Below the pieces are notes generated by a model. It ran no database searches, had not been told where the DNA came from, and was given only the letters and a program-made list of their open reading frames with translations. The position numbers and the translations under genes are program-made. From contig NZ_AUCZ01000008.1 of the NCBI RefSeq assembly GCF_000430025.1, positions 1-64,000 on the forward strand: DNA of 64,000 bases, given 5' to 3'. Numbering within the stretch: position 1 is the first letter of the stretch; each line of letters opens with the position of its first letter. This stretch comes from Flavobacterium suncheonense GH29-5 = DSM 17707 (GTDB taxonomy: Bacteria; Bacteroidota; Bacteroidia; Flavobacteriales; Flavobacteriaceae). Positions 34,047 to 41,761 of this stretch are shown here, piece after piece.

Positions 34047-34266
34047 GCTTGTCTTTGTTGTAGTAAAACGATAAAGCACCGGATGGGCATTGTTTGATCT
34101 GGTTGATCATTTCTTCGGAACTGGCGCCGCGAACTTCAATCCAGGGTTGCACTTTCGGACGAAAAACTGTGGGCAAACCGCGTACGCAATTCCCGGAATG
34201 TATACACAAATGCTGTTTCCAAACCACGGTGATTTCCCCGTTGGTGTATTCTTTTTGGCTTTCCAT
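34039..34266 (-). CDS. YjdI-like small Fe-S (divergent 4Fe-4S mono-cluster) protein
   Basis: A 75-residue ferredoxin-like protein. Pattern: ITVVWKQHLCIHSGNCVRGLP, split as ITVVWKQHL and C21-IHSGN-C27, then PWIEVRGAS and a late QC60PSGALSF. Only three cysteines are present, so a [3Fe-4S] cluster or a fourth non-Cys ligand (His23 is near) must be assumed. It is translationally coupled to the GNAT gene by an 8-base overlap. Upstream lies a divergent APC permease gene. Confidence 0.88.
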   Translation of the reverse strand: MESQKEYTNGEITVVWKQHLCIHSGNCVRGLPTVFRPKVQPWIEVRGASSEEMINQIKQCPSGALSFYYNKDKHA

Positions 34267-34358
34267 AATCGTAAGAATTTTGTGTTTATGAAAGTTACGA
34301 AATTTTTAAGTGCAATTGCGATGTTTTTATATCTTTAGCAAGATTTAACATAATTTTT

Positions 34359-35768
34359 ATGCAAAACGAAAACCAACATTTAAAACGGGAATTAGGATTA
34401 CTGGACGGCACCATGCTCGTGGTGGGCTCCATGATTGGTTCCGGTATTTTTATCGTAAGTGCCGATATTGCCCGACAGGTGGGTTCGGCCGCGTGGCTTT
34501 TAATCATTTGGCTTTTATCGGGAATCATTACCATTATTGCCGCCGTAAGTTACGGAGAGCTGAGCGCCATGTTTCCCAAAGCCGGCGGTCAGTACGTCTA
34601 TCTGAAAGAAGCCTACAACAAACTTATTGCCTTTTTGTACGGCTGGAGTTTCTTCGGCGTGATTCAGACCGGAACGATTGCGGCTGTCGGGGTAGCTTTT
34701 TCGAAGTTTACCGCTTACCTGATTCCGGCGGTTAGTGATGAAAACATTCTTTATGAAATAGGCAGTTTTCAGTTGAATGCCGCTCAGTTGGTTTCCATTG
34801 CCACAATCATACTGCTCAGCTATGTCAACAGTCGCGGGGTGAAAAACGGTAAGGCTTTGCAAACGTTCTTAACGATTATAAAAATTGCGTCGTTGGTCGG
34901 GCTGATTGTTTTCGGACTGCTTATAGGCACCAAAGCAGAAATCTGGAATGCCAACTGGACGGATATCTGGGCCACAAAGTCCTTCAATGCAGAAACCGGC
35001 CAATGGCTCCCGATATCGGGTACGGCCTTAATCACGGGAATTTCCGCAGCCATGGTAGGCTCTTTATTTTCGAGTGATGCTTGGAACGGCGTAACTTTTA
35101 TTGCCGGTGAAATTAAAAGACCGGAACGCAATGTGGGCCTGAGTTTGTTCCTGGGCACTTTTATCGTAACGATTATATATGTTTTGGCCAACGTGATGTA
35201 TGTGGCTGTTGTTCCTTTGGAAGATATTGCTTTCGCCAAATCGGATCGTGTTGCTGTGGTGGCGGCCAACAATATTTTTGGCAATATCGGAACCCTGATT
35301 ATTGCCGTGATGATTATGATTTCCACCTTTGCCTGCAACAACGGTTTAATTATGGCCGGAGCGCGTGTATACTATACTATGGCGCAAGACGGTTTGTTCT
35401 TTAAAAAAGCGGCACATTTAAACACATTCAGCGTACCGGCTTGGGCGCTTTGGGCACAGTGTATTTGGGCTTCGGCTTTATGTCTTACCGGAAAATACGG
35501 CGATTTGCTGGATTTTGTGATGATTATCGTATTGATTTTCTACATCCTGACTATTTCCGGAATTTTTATCCTGAGAAAAAAACGTCCGGATGCGGATCGT
35601 CCGTATAAGGCTTTTGGCTATCCTTTTCTGCCTTTGCTTTATATTGTTATCACGACAGCAATTTGCATTTCCCTACTGATTACCAAACTTTCAACCTGTG
35701 GCTGGGGTGTTTTGATTATGCTGGCCGGAATTCCGGTTTATTATCTGACACAAAAAAAGAATATATAA
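34359..35768 (+). CDS. APC family amino acid permease
   Basis: A 469-residue transporter with about 12 membrane helices. The first helix has the substrate-binding GSMIGSGIFIV motif of the LAT/SteT-type APC subgroup, followed by WLLIIWLLSGIITII and GGQYVYLKEAY. The C-terminal region has RPYKAFGYPFLPLLY, also typical. It would move amino acids across the inner membrane by exchange or proton symport; the specificity cannot be read from the sequence. The gene is alone on plus; a strong terminator lies 169 bases after its stop, but that one seems to belong to a separate small RNA. Confidence 0.92.
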   Translation: MQNENQHLKRELGLLDGTMLVVGSMIGSGIFIVSADIARQVGSAAWLLIIWLLSGIITIIAAVSYGELSAMFPKAGGQYVYLKEAYNKLIAFLYGWSFFGVIQTGTIAAVGVAFSKFTAYLIPAVSDENILYEIGSFQLNAAQLVSIATIILLSYVNSRGVKNGKALQTFLTIIKIASLVGLIVFGLLIGTKAEIWNANWTDIWATKSFNAETGQWLPISGTALITGISAAMVGSLFSSDAWNGVTFIAGEIKRPERNVGLSLFLGTFIVTIIYVLANVMYVAVVPLEDIAFAKSDRVAVVAANNIFGNIGTLIIAVMIMISTFACNNGLIMAGARVYYTMAQDGLFFKKAAHLNTFSVPAWALWAQCIWASALCLTGKYGDLLDFVMIIVLIFYILTISGIFILRKKRPDADRPYKAFGYPFLPLLYIVITTAICISLLITKLSTCGWGVLIMLAGIPVYYLTQKKNI

Positions 35769-35790
35769 AACACAAACATTTGTTTTTCAG

Positions 35791-35821
35791 TTGTTTAGCT
35801 TAAAAATATTTTGTACTTTTA
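35791..35821 (+). promoter_or_regulatory. promoter-like pair upstream of candidate small RNA (TTG-20-TACTTTTA)
   Basis: TTG at 35791-35793, 20 bases, TACTTTTA at 35814-35821. The -7 box differs from TAnnTTTG only at the last base. The predicted start point (about 35827-35829) coincides with the first base of the long stem of the RNA entry. Confidence 0.5.
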
Positions 35822-35827
35822 TTGGAC

Positions 35828-35963
35828 AGTTTTTGATTTATTATTTGTTTGAATATAGAATACTGTAAACGTGTTTATTTTCGGATTCAATTCTGCTTAA
35901 TGAAGAAGTAAGAATGATAGTAAATCAAAAACTTATGGGAGGTCGGGAAGACCTCCCTTTTTT
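35828..35963 (+). ncRNA. candidate structured small RNA, about 136 nt
   Basis: Between the permease stop (35768) and the coxA end there is no ORF of note, but the plus strand can fold strikingly. AGTTTTTGATTTA (35828-35840) is fully complementary to TAAATCAAAAACT (35921-35933), and five more pairs (35841-35845 with 35916-35920, two G-T) extend it to 18 bp. Inside, short hairpins are possible (TAAA 35866-35869 with TTTA 35874-35877; AGAAT 35857-35861 with ATTCT 35890-35894). A GC-rich terminator follows at once (35937-35963). The rod shape closed by a terminal stem recalls 6S RNA, but I could not confirm membership and the length is short for 6S. It could instead be a long structured 3' end of the permease mRNA. 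Confidence 0.5.
35937..35963 (+). terminator. strong intrinsic terminator of the candidate small RNA
   Basis: Perfect 8-bp GC-rich stem GGGAGGTC (35937-35944) with GACCTCCC (35950-35957), 5-base loop, followed by six T. It functions on plus only. Confidence 0.88.
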
Positions 35964-36079
35964 ATACCACGGTTTTTCACACGGATTGACATCCTCTCCG
36001 GTTATGCTCAAACAACTAAGAACATCTGTAACAACCGCATCGCAAAACTCCCAGCAATTACAATGACGGCAGTGTGTAA
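35964..36079. other. intergenic stretch with no recognised feature
   Basis: The rest of the 360-base gap between the permease and coxA. I see no ORF with a plausible product, no clear promoter and no repeat here. It sits between the small-RNA terminator (plus) and the coxA terminator (minus), so it is likely untranscribed. Confidence 0.5.
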
Positions 36080-36109
36080 AAAAAGCCTTTCCGCTAAGAA
36101 AGGCTTTTT
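36080..36109 (-). terminator. intrinsic terminator of act-cox operon
   Basis: Perfect 12-bp stem (36080-36091 with 36098-36109, AAAAAGCCTTTC on plus), 6-base loop, with T-rich ends on minus. It lies 20 bases after the coxA stop codon and ends the 11.5-kb operon. Confidence 0.88.
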
Positions 36110-36128
36110 AGTATGTGAATTTATAATT

Positions 36129-37931
36129 TTAGTGATGAAGTTGCTCTTCTCCGTCTTTATAAGGAACGATTTGCGGCACAAAATCTTCGTCGTGACCCGG
36201 CTTGCTGTAATCGTAAGCCCAACGGTGTACGTGAGGAATTTCACCCGGCCAGTTTCCGTGCATGTGCTCTACTGGTGTAGTCCATTCTAAAGTATTGGAT
36301 CTCCATGGGTTTTGCGTAGCTTTTTTACCGTAGAAAATACTGTAGAAGAAGTTCCAGAAGAATACAACTTGGAAAGCTGCCCCCACTAAGGCGAATACGG
36401 TAATCAATACGTTTACATCTGCTAAATCGTCGAATAACGGGAAAGCAGTATTGGTATAGTAACGTCTTGGTAAGCCGGCCATTCCGATGAAGTGCATTGG
36501 AAAGAAAACTCCGTAAGCACAAACCGCAGTTACCCAAAAATGGATATATCCAAGGTTTTTATCCATCATTCTACCGAACATTTTAGGGAACCAGTGGTAC
36601 ACACCGGCAAAGAAACCATAAAGTGCAGAAATACCCATTACCAAATGGAAGTGTGCAATAACGAAGTAAGTATCATGTACGTTAATGTCCAAAGTACTAT
36701 CTCCAAGAATAATCCCCGTTAAACCTCCTGTAATAAATGTTGACACCATACCGATTGAAAACAACATTCCAGGATTCATCTGCAAATTACCTTTCCACAA
36801 GGTAGTAATCCAGTTAAAGGCTTTAACCGCCGATGGGATAGCAATCAACAACGTAGTAAAAGTAAATACAGAACCTAAGAATGGATTCATACCCGAAATA
36901 AACATGTGGTGACCCCATACAATAGTTGACAAGAAAGCAATGGCCAAAACCGATGCAATCATCGCGCGATAACCGAAGATAGGCTTACGAGAATTCGTGG
37001 TCAAAATCTCGGATACAATACCCATCGCAGGTAAAATAACGATGTAAACTTCTGGGTGACCCAGGAACCAGAACAAGTGCTCAAATAAAACCGGAGATCC
37101 TCCCTGATAATGCAATACCTCTCCAGCAATATAAATATCAGACATGAAGAAAGATGTTCCAAAACTTCTATCAAAAATCAACAATAAAGCTGCTGATAAT
37201 AGTACCGGGAAGGACACAATACCAATAATAGCTGTTACAAAAAATGTCCAGATCGTTAAAGGTAATCTGGTCATTGACATTCCTTTCGTTCTTAAGTTGA
37301 TTACGGTAACAACATAGTTCAACGATCCCATCAAAGATGAGGCGATGAAAATTGCCATGGAAATCAACCATAAGGTCATTCCTGTCCCTGAACCCGGAAT
37401 TGCTTGCGGCAAGGCACTTAACGGAGGGTAAATAGTCCATCCTGCTGATGCCGGTCCTGATTCAACAAATAAAGAGCACAACATAATTATAGTAGAGATG
37501 AAAAACAACCAATACGAAATCATGTTCATAAAACCAGAAGCCATATCGCGAGCTCCGATTTGTAAAGGAATTAACAAGTTACTAAAAGTTCCGCTCAATC
37601 CTGCTGTCAATACAAAGAATACCATGATGGTACCGTGAATGGTAACCAAGGCAAGATAAGCATCATTTTTCATTACTCCACCCGGAGCCATTTTTTCGCC
37701 TAAGAAAAATTTAAAAATTCCAAAAGATTCTTCAGGCCATGCTATTTGCATACGGAATAAAAGGGACATCCCAACACCAATGATTCCCATTAACAAACCC
37801 GTAATAAGGTATTGCTTTGCAATCATTTTGTGGTCAATACTAAAGATGTACTTTGTAATAAAAGTATCTTTATGGTGATGTTCGTGGTCGTGTCCGTGAT
37901 CGTGACTTAAATCGTGTCCTACTGCTGACAT
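36129..37931 (-). CDS. cytochrome c oxidase subunit I (aa3 type)
   Basis: A 600-residue haem-copper oxidase catalytic subunit with 12 or more membrane helices. The CuB/crosslink motif is LGHPEVYIVILP, the second CuB His pair is GHHMFISG, and the haem a/a3 ligands are in HDTYFVIAHFHLVMG. It reduces O2 to water and pumps protons. The N-terminus has a His/Asp-rich tail (residues 6-21, about nine His) not needed for catalysis. It is the last gene of the operon that begins with actA, so ACIII and oxidase subunits are made together. Subunits III and IV are encoded at 12933-14908. Confidence 0.96.
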   Translation of the reverse strand: MSAVGHDLSHDHGHDHEHHHKDTFITKYIFSIDHKMIAKQYLITGLLMGIIGVGMSLLFRMQIAWPEESFGIFKFFLGEKMAPGGVMKNDAYLALVTIHGTIMVFFVLTAGLSGTFSNLLIPLQIGARDMASGFMNMISYWLFFISTIIMLCSLFVESGPASAGWTIYPPLSALPQAIPGSGTGMTLWLISMAIFIASSLMGSLNYVVTVINLRTKGMSMTRLPLTIWTFFVTAIIGIVSFPVLLSAALLLIFDRSFGTSFFMSDIYIAGEVLHYQGGSPVLFEHLFWFLGHPEVYIVILPAMGIVSEILTTNSRKPIFGYRAMIASVLAIAFLSTIVWGHHMFISGMNPFLGSVFTFTTLLIAIPSAVKAFNWITTLWKGNLQMNPGMLFSIGMVSTFITGGLTGIILGDSTLDINVHDTYFVIAHFHLVMGISALYGFFAGVYHWFPKMFGRMMDKNLGYIHFWVTAVCAYGVFFPMHFIGMAGLPRRYYTNTAFPLFDDLADVNVLITVFALVGAAFQVVFFWNFFYSIFYGKKATQNPWRSNTLEWTTPVEHMHGNWPGEIPHVHRWAYDYSKPGHDEDFVPQIVPYKDGEEQLHH

Positions 37932-37965
37932 ATTCTTTTAATTTGAATAGTATTAAAAACAATTA

Positions 37966-39129
37966 TTATTTTACAAGCTGTGCAATGGCTTTCACTGTAT
38001 CTGCAACAGGTGCTGAAGTAGCCTCTGTAGCTGCAGGTGCTTCAGCAGGAGCATTCGCTTCTTTGATTGCTTTGCTTAAAGTCCCTTTTTCGTTCAACCA
38101 TTTTTTATAGTCCGCTTCACTTACCACAACAATTTTCATCTGCATGTTATAGTGAGACGCCCCACAAATCTTATTACACAACAACAGGTAATCAAAGTTA
38201 TACGGCTCTAAAGCTGTTTTCCCTTCAGCAACTAAAGCAGCACTTTTCTTAGCTCTGATTTTGTTGATTCTTGCCACTTTCTCAACCATTTCCGGTGTCT
38301 GACGCATTTCATCTGTAGTCATGGTCGGTGTGAAAGCAAATTGCGTCACCATACCCGGCACACAGTTCATTTGTGCACGGAAGTGAGGCATGTAAGCCGA
38401 GTGCAACACATCCTGAGAACGCATTTTGAAAATTACTTTTCTGCCTACAGGAATATGGAGCTCCTGAACCACTTTATCGTCCTGAGCATTTGGATCGCTC
38501 ATGTCTACCCCTAAAGTATTCACGCCCTCAATATAACGAACATTCGCTTTTCCAAGCATGTTGTCTTCTCCAGCATATCGGGCTTCCCAACTGAACTGTT
38601 TAGCATAAAGTTCCACAAAAATAGGATCTCCTTCTTTCTCATCCACAAACATAATGTTCGTCCAGGCATACAATCCGTAAAGGATTAAACCAGCCAAAAC
38701 AATTACCGGGATAATCGTCCAAACAAATTCTAATTTATCATTGTCCGCAAAATACAAAGCTTTTTTCCCTTGCTTTCCACGGTATTTGAATGCAAAATAA
38801 TGTAATAATGCCTGTGTAATAGTCTGCACAAAAAAGATAAGAATCATCGAGATCCACATCAGACGGTCTACATCCGGTCCGTGCTCTGAAGCAGAATTAT
38901 CCATTAAAGGCAAATCCCCAAACTTCACGCAACAATAAATTGTAGTTATGTAAATGAAAACCAAAAAGGCAAACATTAAGTAACCATTTATATTATTATC
39001 CTTGTCGTTTGCAATGCCGGAATCATCCGAAGCATTGGCCCCGATTTGGGTCAGATCAAATATCTTAGTCAATTGCCAAACGGCAACGCCTAATAAAACT
39101 ACTACTAAAAGTACCAATAAACTTGTCAT
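37966..39129 (-). CDS. cytochrome c oxidase subunit II with extra N-terminal helices
   Basis: A 387-residue protein. The CuA site is complete: C318-NKI-C322-GAS-H326-YN-M329, with an upstream His in VLHSAYMPHF. Four hydrophobic segments are visible (about 3-22, 48-70, 92-112, 135-157) where usual subunit II has two. The CuA domain also contains a charged insertion of about 40 residues (around 270-312, RINKIRAKKSAAL). The C-terminus is Ala/Pro-rich and there is no fused cytochrome c domain, so electrons must come from ACIII or a separate carrier. It lies 34 bases upstream of coxA and 19 after actF. Confidence 0.93.
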   Translation of the reverse strand: MTSLLVLLVVVLLGVAVWQLTKIFDLTQIGANASDDSGIANDKDNNINGYLMFAFLVFIYITTIYCCVKFGDLPLMDNSASEHGPDVDRLMWISMILIFFVQTITQALLHYFAFKYRGKQGKKALYFADNDKLEFVWTIIPVIVLAGLILYGLYAWTNIMFVDEKEGDPIFVELYAKQFSWEARYAGEDNMLGKANVRYIEGVNTLGVDMSDPNAQDDKVVQELHIPVGRKVIFKMRSQDVLHSAYMPHFRAQMNCVPGMVTQFAFTPTMTTDEMRQTPEMVEKVARINKIRAKKSAALVAEGKTALEPYNFDYLLLCNKICGASHYNMQMKIVVVSEADYKKWLNEKGTLSKAIKEANAPAEAPAATEATSAPVADTVKAIAQLVK

Positions 39130-39148
39130 TTGTTTATTACTTTAAATA

Positions 39149-40645
39149 TTAATAATGAAAATGTTTACTTTCTTCAATCAACGGATTACGTTTTGCTAAT
39201 AACGGTGCTTTAGTAAGAGCCGAGAATACCACAAAAATAAACAATCCTAAGAAGAACATCAAGGCTCCGATTTCAGCCGCACCAATAAACCATTGGTCTC
39301 CAACTGTAGCCGGCATAATCATATTGAAGAAATCAATATAGTGTCCTGTAAGGATGATAATACCTGCCATAACCACAATCCAGGTAAGACGTTTAAAGTC
39401 TGTATTGATAAGGATTAAGATTGGAAGCACAAAGTTCATAACCACCATTCCGAAGAAAGGCAATTTGTAGTTTTCTATACGTGTTACGAAATAGGTAACT
39501 TCTTCCGGTATATTCGAATACCACATCAGCATGAATTGGGAGAACCATAAATACGTCCAGAAAATACTGAACCCAAACATGTATTTTGCCAAATCGTGAA
39601 TGTGACTGGTATTTACATATTCAAGAAGCCCTTTTGATTTTAGATATAAGGTTACAAAAGCAATTACTGTTACAGCACTCACTACAAAACTGGCAAATAC
39701 ATACCATCCGAATAAGGTACTGTACCAGTGCGGATCAACAGACATCACCCAATCCCAAGATGAAATGGATTCGGTCACGATGAAAAATGCTAAGAAACCA
39801 GCCGCCATTTTGAAGTTCTTTTTGTAGAAAGAATCGTCTGAAGCATTGTCCTGAGCCAAAGAGTTTCTTCTTGAAAAATAACGGTATAAATTCCATCCGC
39901 CCAAGAAAACCAAAGCTCGTATTAAAAAGAACGGCACATTCAAAAATCCGGATTTCCCATCAATGATAGCATCGTAATTCGGACTGGCCGGATCGGTAAC
40001 CCCTTCGCCCATCCAGGCAAACAAATGGTTCATGTGCATTCCCGAAAGCACCAACAGGATGAAGAAAATAACAGAACCCGGCAATAAATAAGCGGTGATT
40101 CCTTCCATCACGCGGAACAATGCCGGTGACCAACCTGCCTGAGCAGCCCATTGGATCGCATAAAACGCCAGAACCCCAACAGAGATTAACAAAAAGAAAA
40201 TACAAGCCACATATAAGGCAGCCCAAGGTTTGTTTTGCAATTGGTGCAGTACGTGCTCCAAGTGTTTTTGATGTGCTGCATGAGCCTCTGCTTCCGCTCC
40301 GTGATGAGCATCGTCATGGTGTGCCTCATCGGCAGGAGCAACTGCTGCATGTGCTGTCGTAGAATCAGCTGCTTTCTCAACTGAAGCCTCCTCGTGCGCT
40401 GCTACAACAGTATCGCTAACTTTTTCGCCTTTAGCCGCTTCGTGTGCAATTTCCGCAACAGCAGGATCTGCTTCTCCGTGAGCAGGAGCAGCAGCATGAT
40501 GACCGTCGTGGTGGCTTTCCGCTAATATTTTTTCTACGTCTTCCGTAGTCTTAGGTGCAGTTAAAAAACCGTATGCAAGACCTAACAACCCTAAGGCCAT
40601 AAGGACAAAAGCAAAAGTTTTTAGTTTGTTTGAAAAGGTGTACAT
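39149..40645 (-). CDS. actF: alternative complex III subunit ActF (NrfD/PsrC-like quinol subunit)
   Basis: A 498-residue inner-membrane protein related to ActC and PsrC, with an initial helix (about 9-28) and about nine further ones from residue 140 on. It is the second NrfD-like subunit of the quinol:cytochrome c oxidoreductase. Between the first helix and the rest is a low-complexity stretch (about 40-135) extremely rich in His, Ala, Glu and Asp (for example HHDDAHHGAEAEAHAAHQKH). Its composition suggests an extended metal-binding or linker segment. The C-terminal helices have SSWDWVMSVDPHWYST, a family hallmark. Confidence 0.93.
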   Translation of the reverse strand: MYTFSNKLKTFAFVLMALGLLGLAYGFLTAPKTTEDVEKILAESHHDGHHAAAPAHGEADPAVAEIAHEAAKGEKVSDTVVAAHEEASVEKAADSTTAHAAVAPADEAHHDDAHHGAEAEAHAAHQKHLEHVLHQLQNKPWAALYVACIFFLLISVGVLAFYAIQWAAQAGWSPALFRVMEGITAYLLPGSVIFFILLVLSGMHMNHLFAWMGEGVTDPASPNYDAIIDGKSGFLNVPFFLIRALVFLGGWNLYRYFSRRNSLAQDNASDDSFYKKNFKMAAGFLAFFIVTESISSWDWVMSVDPHWYSTLFGWYVFASFVVSAVTVIAFVTLYLKSKGLLEYVNTSHIHDLAKYMFGFSIFWTYLWFSQFMLMWYSNIPEEVTYFVTRIENYKLPFFGMVVMNFVLPILILINTDFKRLTWIVVMAGIIILTGHYIDFFNMIMPATVGDQWFIGAAEIGALMFFLGLFIFVVFSALTKAPLLAKRNPLIEESKHFHY

Positions 40646-40667
40646 ATTCTAAACTTTCAAATGAGTT

Positions 40668-41219
40668 TTACTTCTTTAATTCGTCTCTTAGTGTCATTAC
40701 ATGTCTTGCCACTAACCAACGTTCTTCTTGTGTTAATTGATTAGCGTGGGATCCCATCGCATTCAAACCGTATGTTTCCACATGAAAAACACTGCCTTCT
40801 GTAATATCTCTATCTGCATAATTTGGTACGCCTAAGAATTTCTCTCTCTTCGCCAAATTACCTTTTCCATCTCCTTTTTCACCATGGCAAATCGCACAAT
40901 AGATATTGAACAATTCTGCACCTTTTTCAGGATTAACAGACAAGGAATCTAAAGGTGATTTTAATTCAGTTTTTGCCTGCATGTAACCGGCCGGAGTATT
41001 TTCATACTCGTAAGGTTCAAATCCTCTTTTTATACTTCCCTTCGCCGGCAACTGACCTTCTTTACCGCTGTTGAAAGCATCCGACTCCGAATACGTTTCA
41101 TAGGCAACGGATTCATACATATTAGGAAAGAACTGATAGTTAGGCTTCGACTTATCAAAGCAAGAAGTTGCCACTATCGACACACCTACTACTGCTACTA
41201 TTTTATATAAGGCTTTCAT
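40668..41219 (-). CDS. actE: alternative complex III subunit ActE (monohaem cytochrome c lipoprotein)
   Basis: A 183-residue lipoprotein: signal with lipobox VATSC, Cys at residue 20. The cytochrome domain has haem motif C108-A-I-C111-H112 in YCAICHGEKGDGKG, and GLNAMGSHA provides a likely Met ligand. The segment between (about 25-95) contains the ActE-typical MYESVAYETY and a PEKGAELFN entry. It sits on the periplasmic face and passes electrons from ActA/ActB towards the oxidase. It lies 8 bases after actD. Confidence 0.93.
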   Translation of the reverse strand: MKALYKIVAVVGVSIVATSCFDKSKPNYQFFPNMYESVAYETYSESDAFNSGKEGQLPAKGSIKRGFEPYEYENTPAGYMQAKTELKSPLDSLSVNPEKGAELFNIYCAICHGEKGDGKGNLAKREKFLGVPNYADRDITEGSVFHVETYGLNAMGSHANQLTQEERWLVARHVMTLRDELKK

Positions 41220-41227
41220 ATCTACTA

Positions 41228-41755
41228 TTAATGCTTATCAATTACTTTAACTTCCACAGCGCCGGTATTTTTAAAGAAAGAAACCATATCTTCTTCATTG
41301 CCATGAAGAGCTACTTCCATTAAAAAGTGATCGTCTGTGGTTCTTACATCCGGGTTTTCTGCTTGTTTAAACGGCCACAACTTACTTCTCAAATAGAACG
41401 TAATAACCATTAAGTGCGCCGCAAAGAAAACCGTAAGCTCAAACATTACCGGTATGAAAGCCGGCATGTTCTGATAGAAAGCAAAACTTGGTTTCCCTCC
41501 GATATCCTGAGGCCAATCCACAATCATAATGTAGTTAAGCAAATTTGCCGCAAAAGTAAGACCAATACACCCGTAGATAAACGAAGCAATGGCAATTCGT
41601 GTTGGTGCTAAGCCCATTGCTTTGTCTAATCCGTGAACCGGAAATGGCGTATAAACTTCTTCAATATGATGATGTGCTGCTCTTGTTGCTTTTACAGCAT
41701 CCATTAAAATGTCATCATCATTGTATATTGCATGTATAACTTTATTCGTACTCAT
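41228..41755 (-). CDS. actD: alternative complex III subunit ActD (DUF3341)
   Basis: A 175-residue protein with two membrane helices (about 58-78 and 98-120) joined by a short loop with the WPQDIGGKPSFAFYQNMPAF signature, split as WPQDIGGKPSFAF and YQNMPAF. It matches the DUF3341 ActD family, a structural subunit without cofactors. The start is 6 bases after the actC stop, in the fixed order actABCDEF. Confidence 0.93.
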   Translation of the reverse strand: MSTNKVIHAIYNDDDILMDAVKATRAAHHHIEEVYTPFPVHGLDKAMGLAPTRIAIASFIYGCIGLTFAANLLNYIMIVDWPQDIGGKPSFAFYQNMPAFIPVMFELTVFFAAHLMVITFYLRSKLWPFKQAENPDVRTTDDHFLMEVALHGNEEDMVSFFKNTGAVEVKVIDKH

Positions 41756-41761
41756 GATCTA

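Noticed and set aside
36008..36290. Short ORFs on both strands across the coxA 3' end
   Set aside because: They span the operon terminator hairpin and coxA codons; no plausible product.
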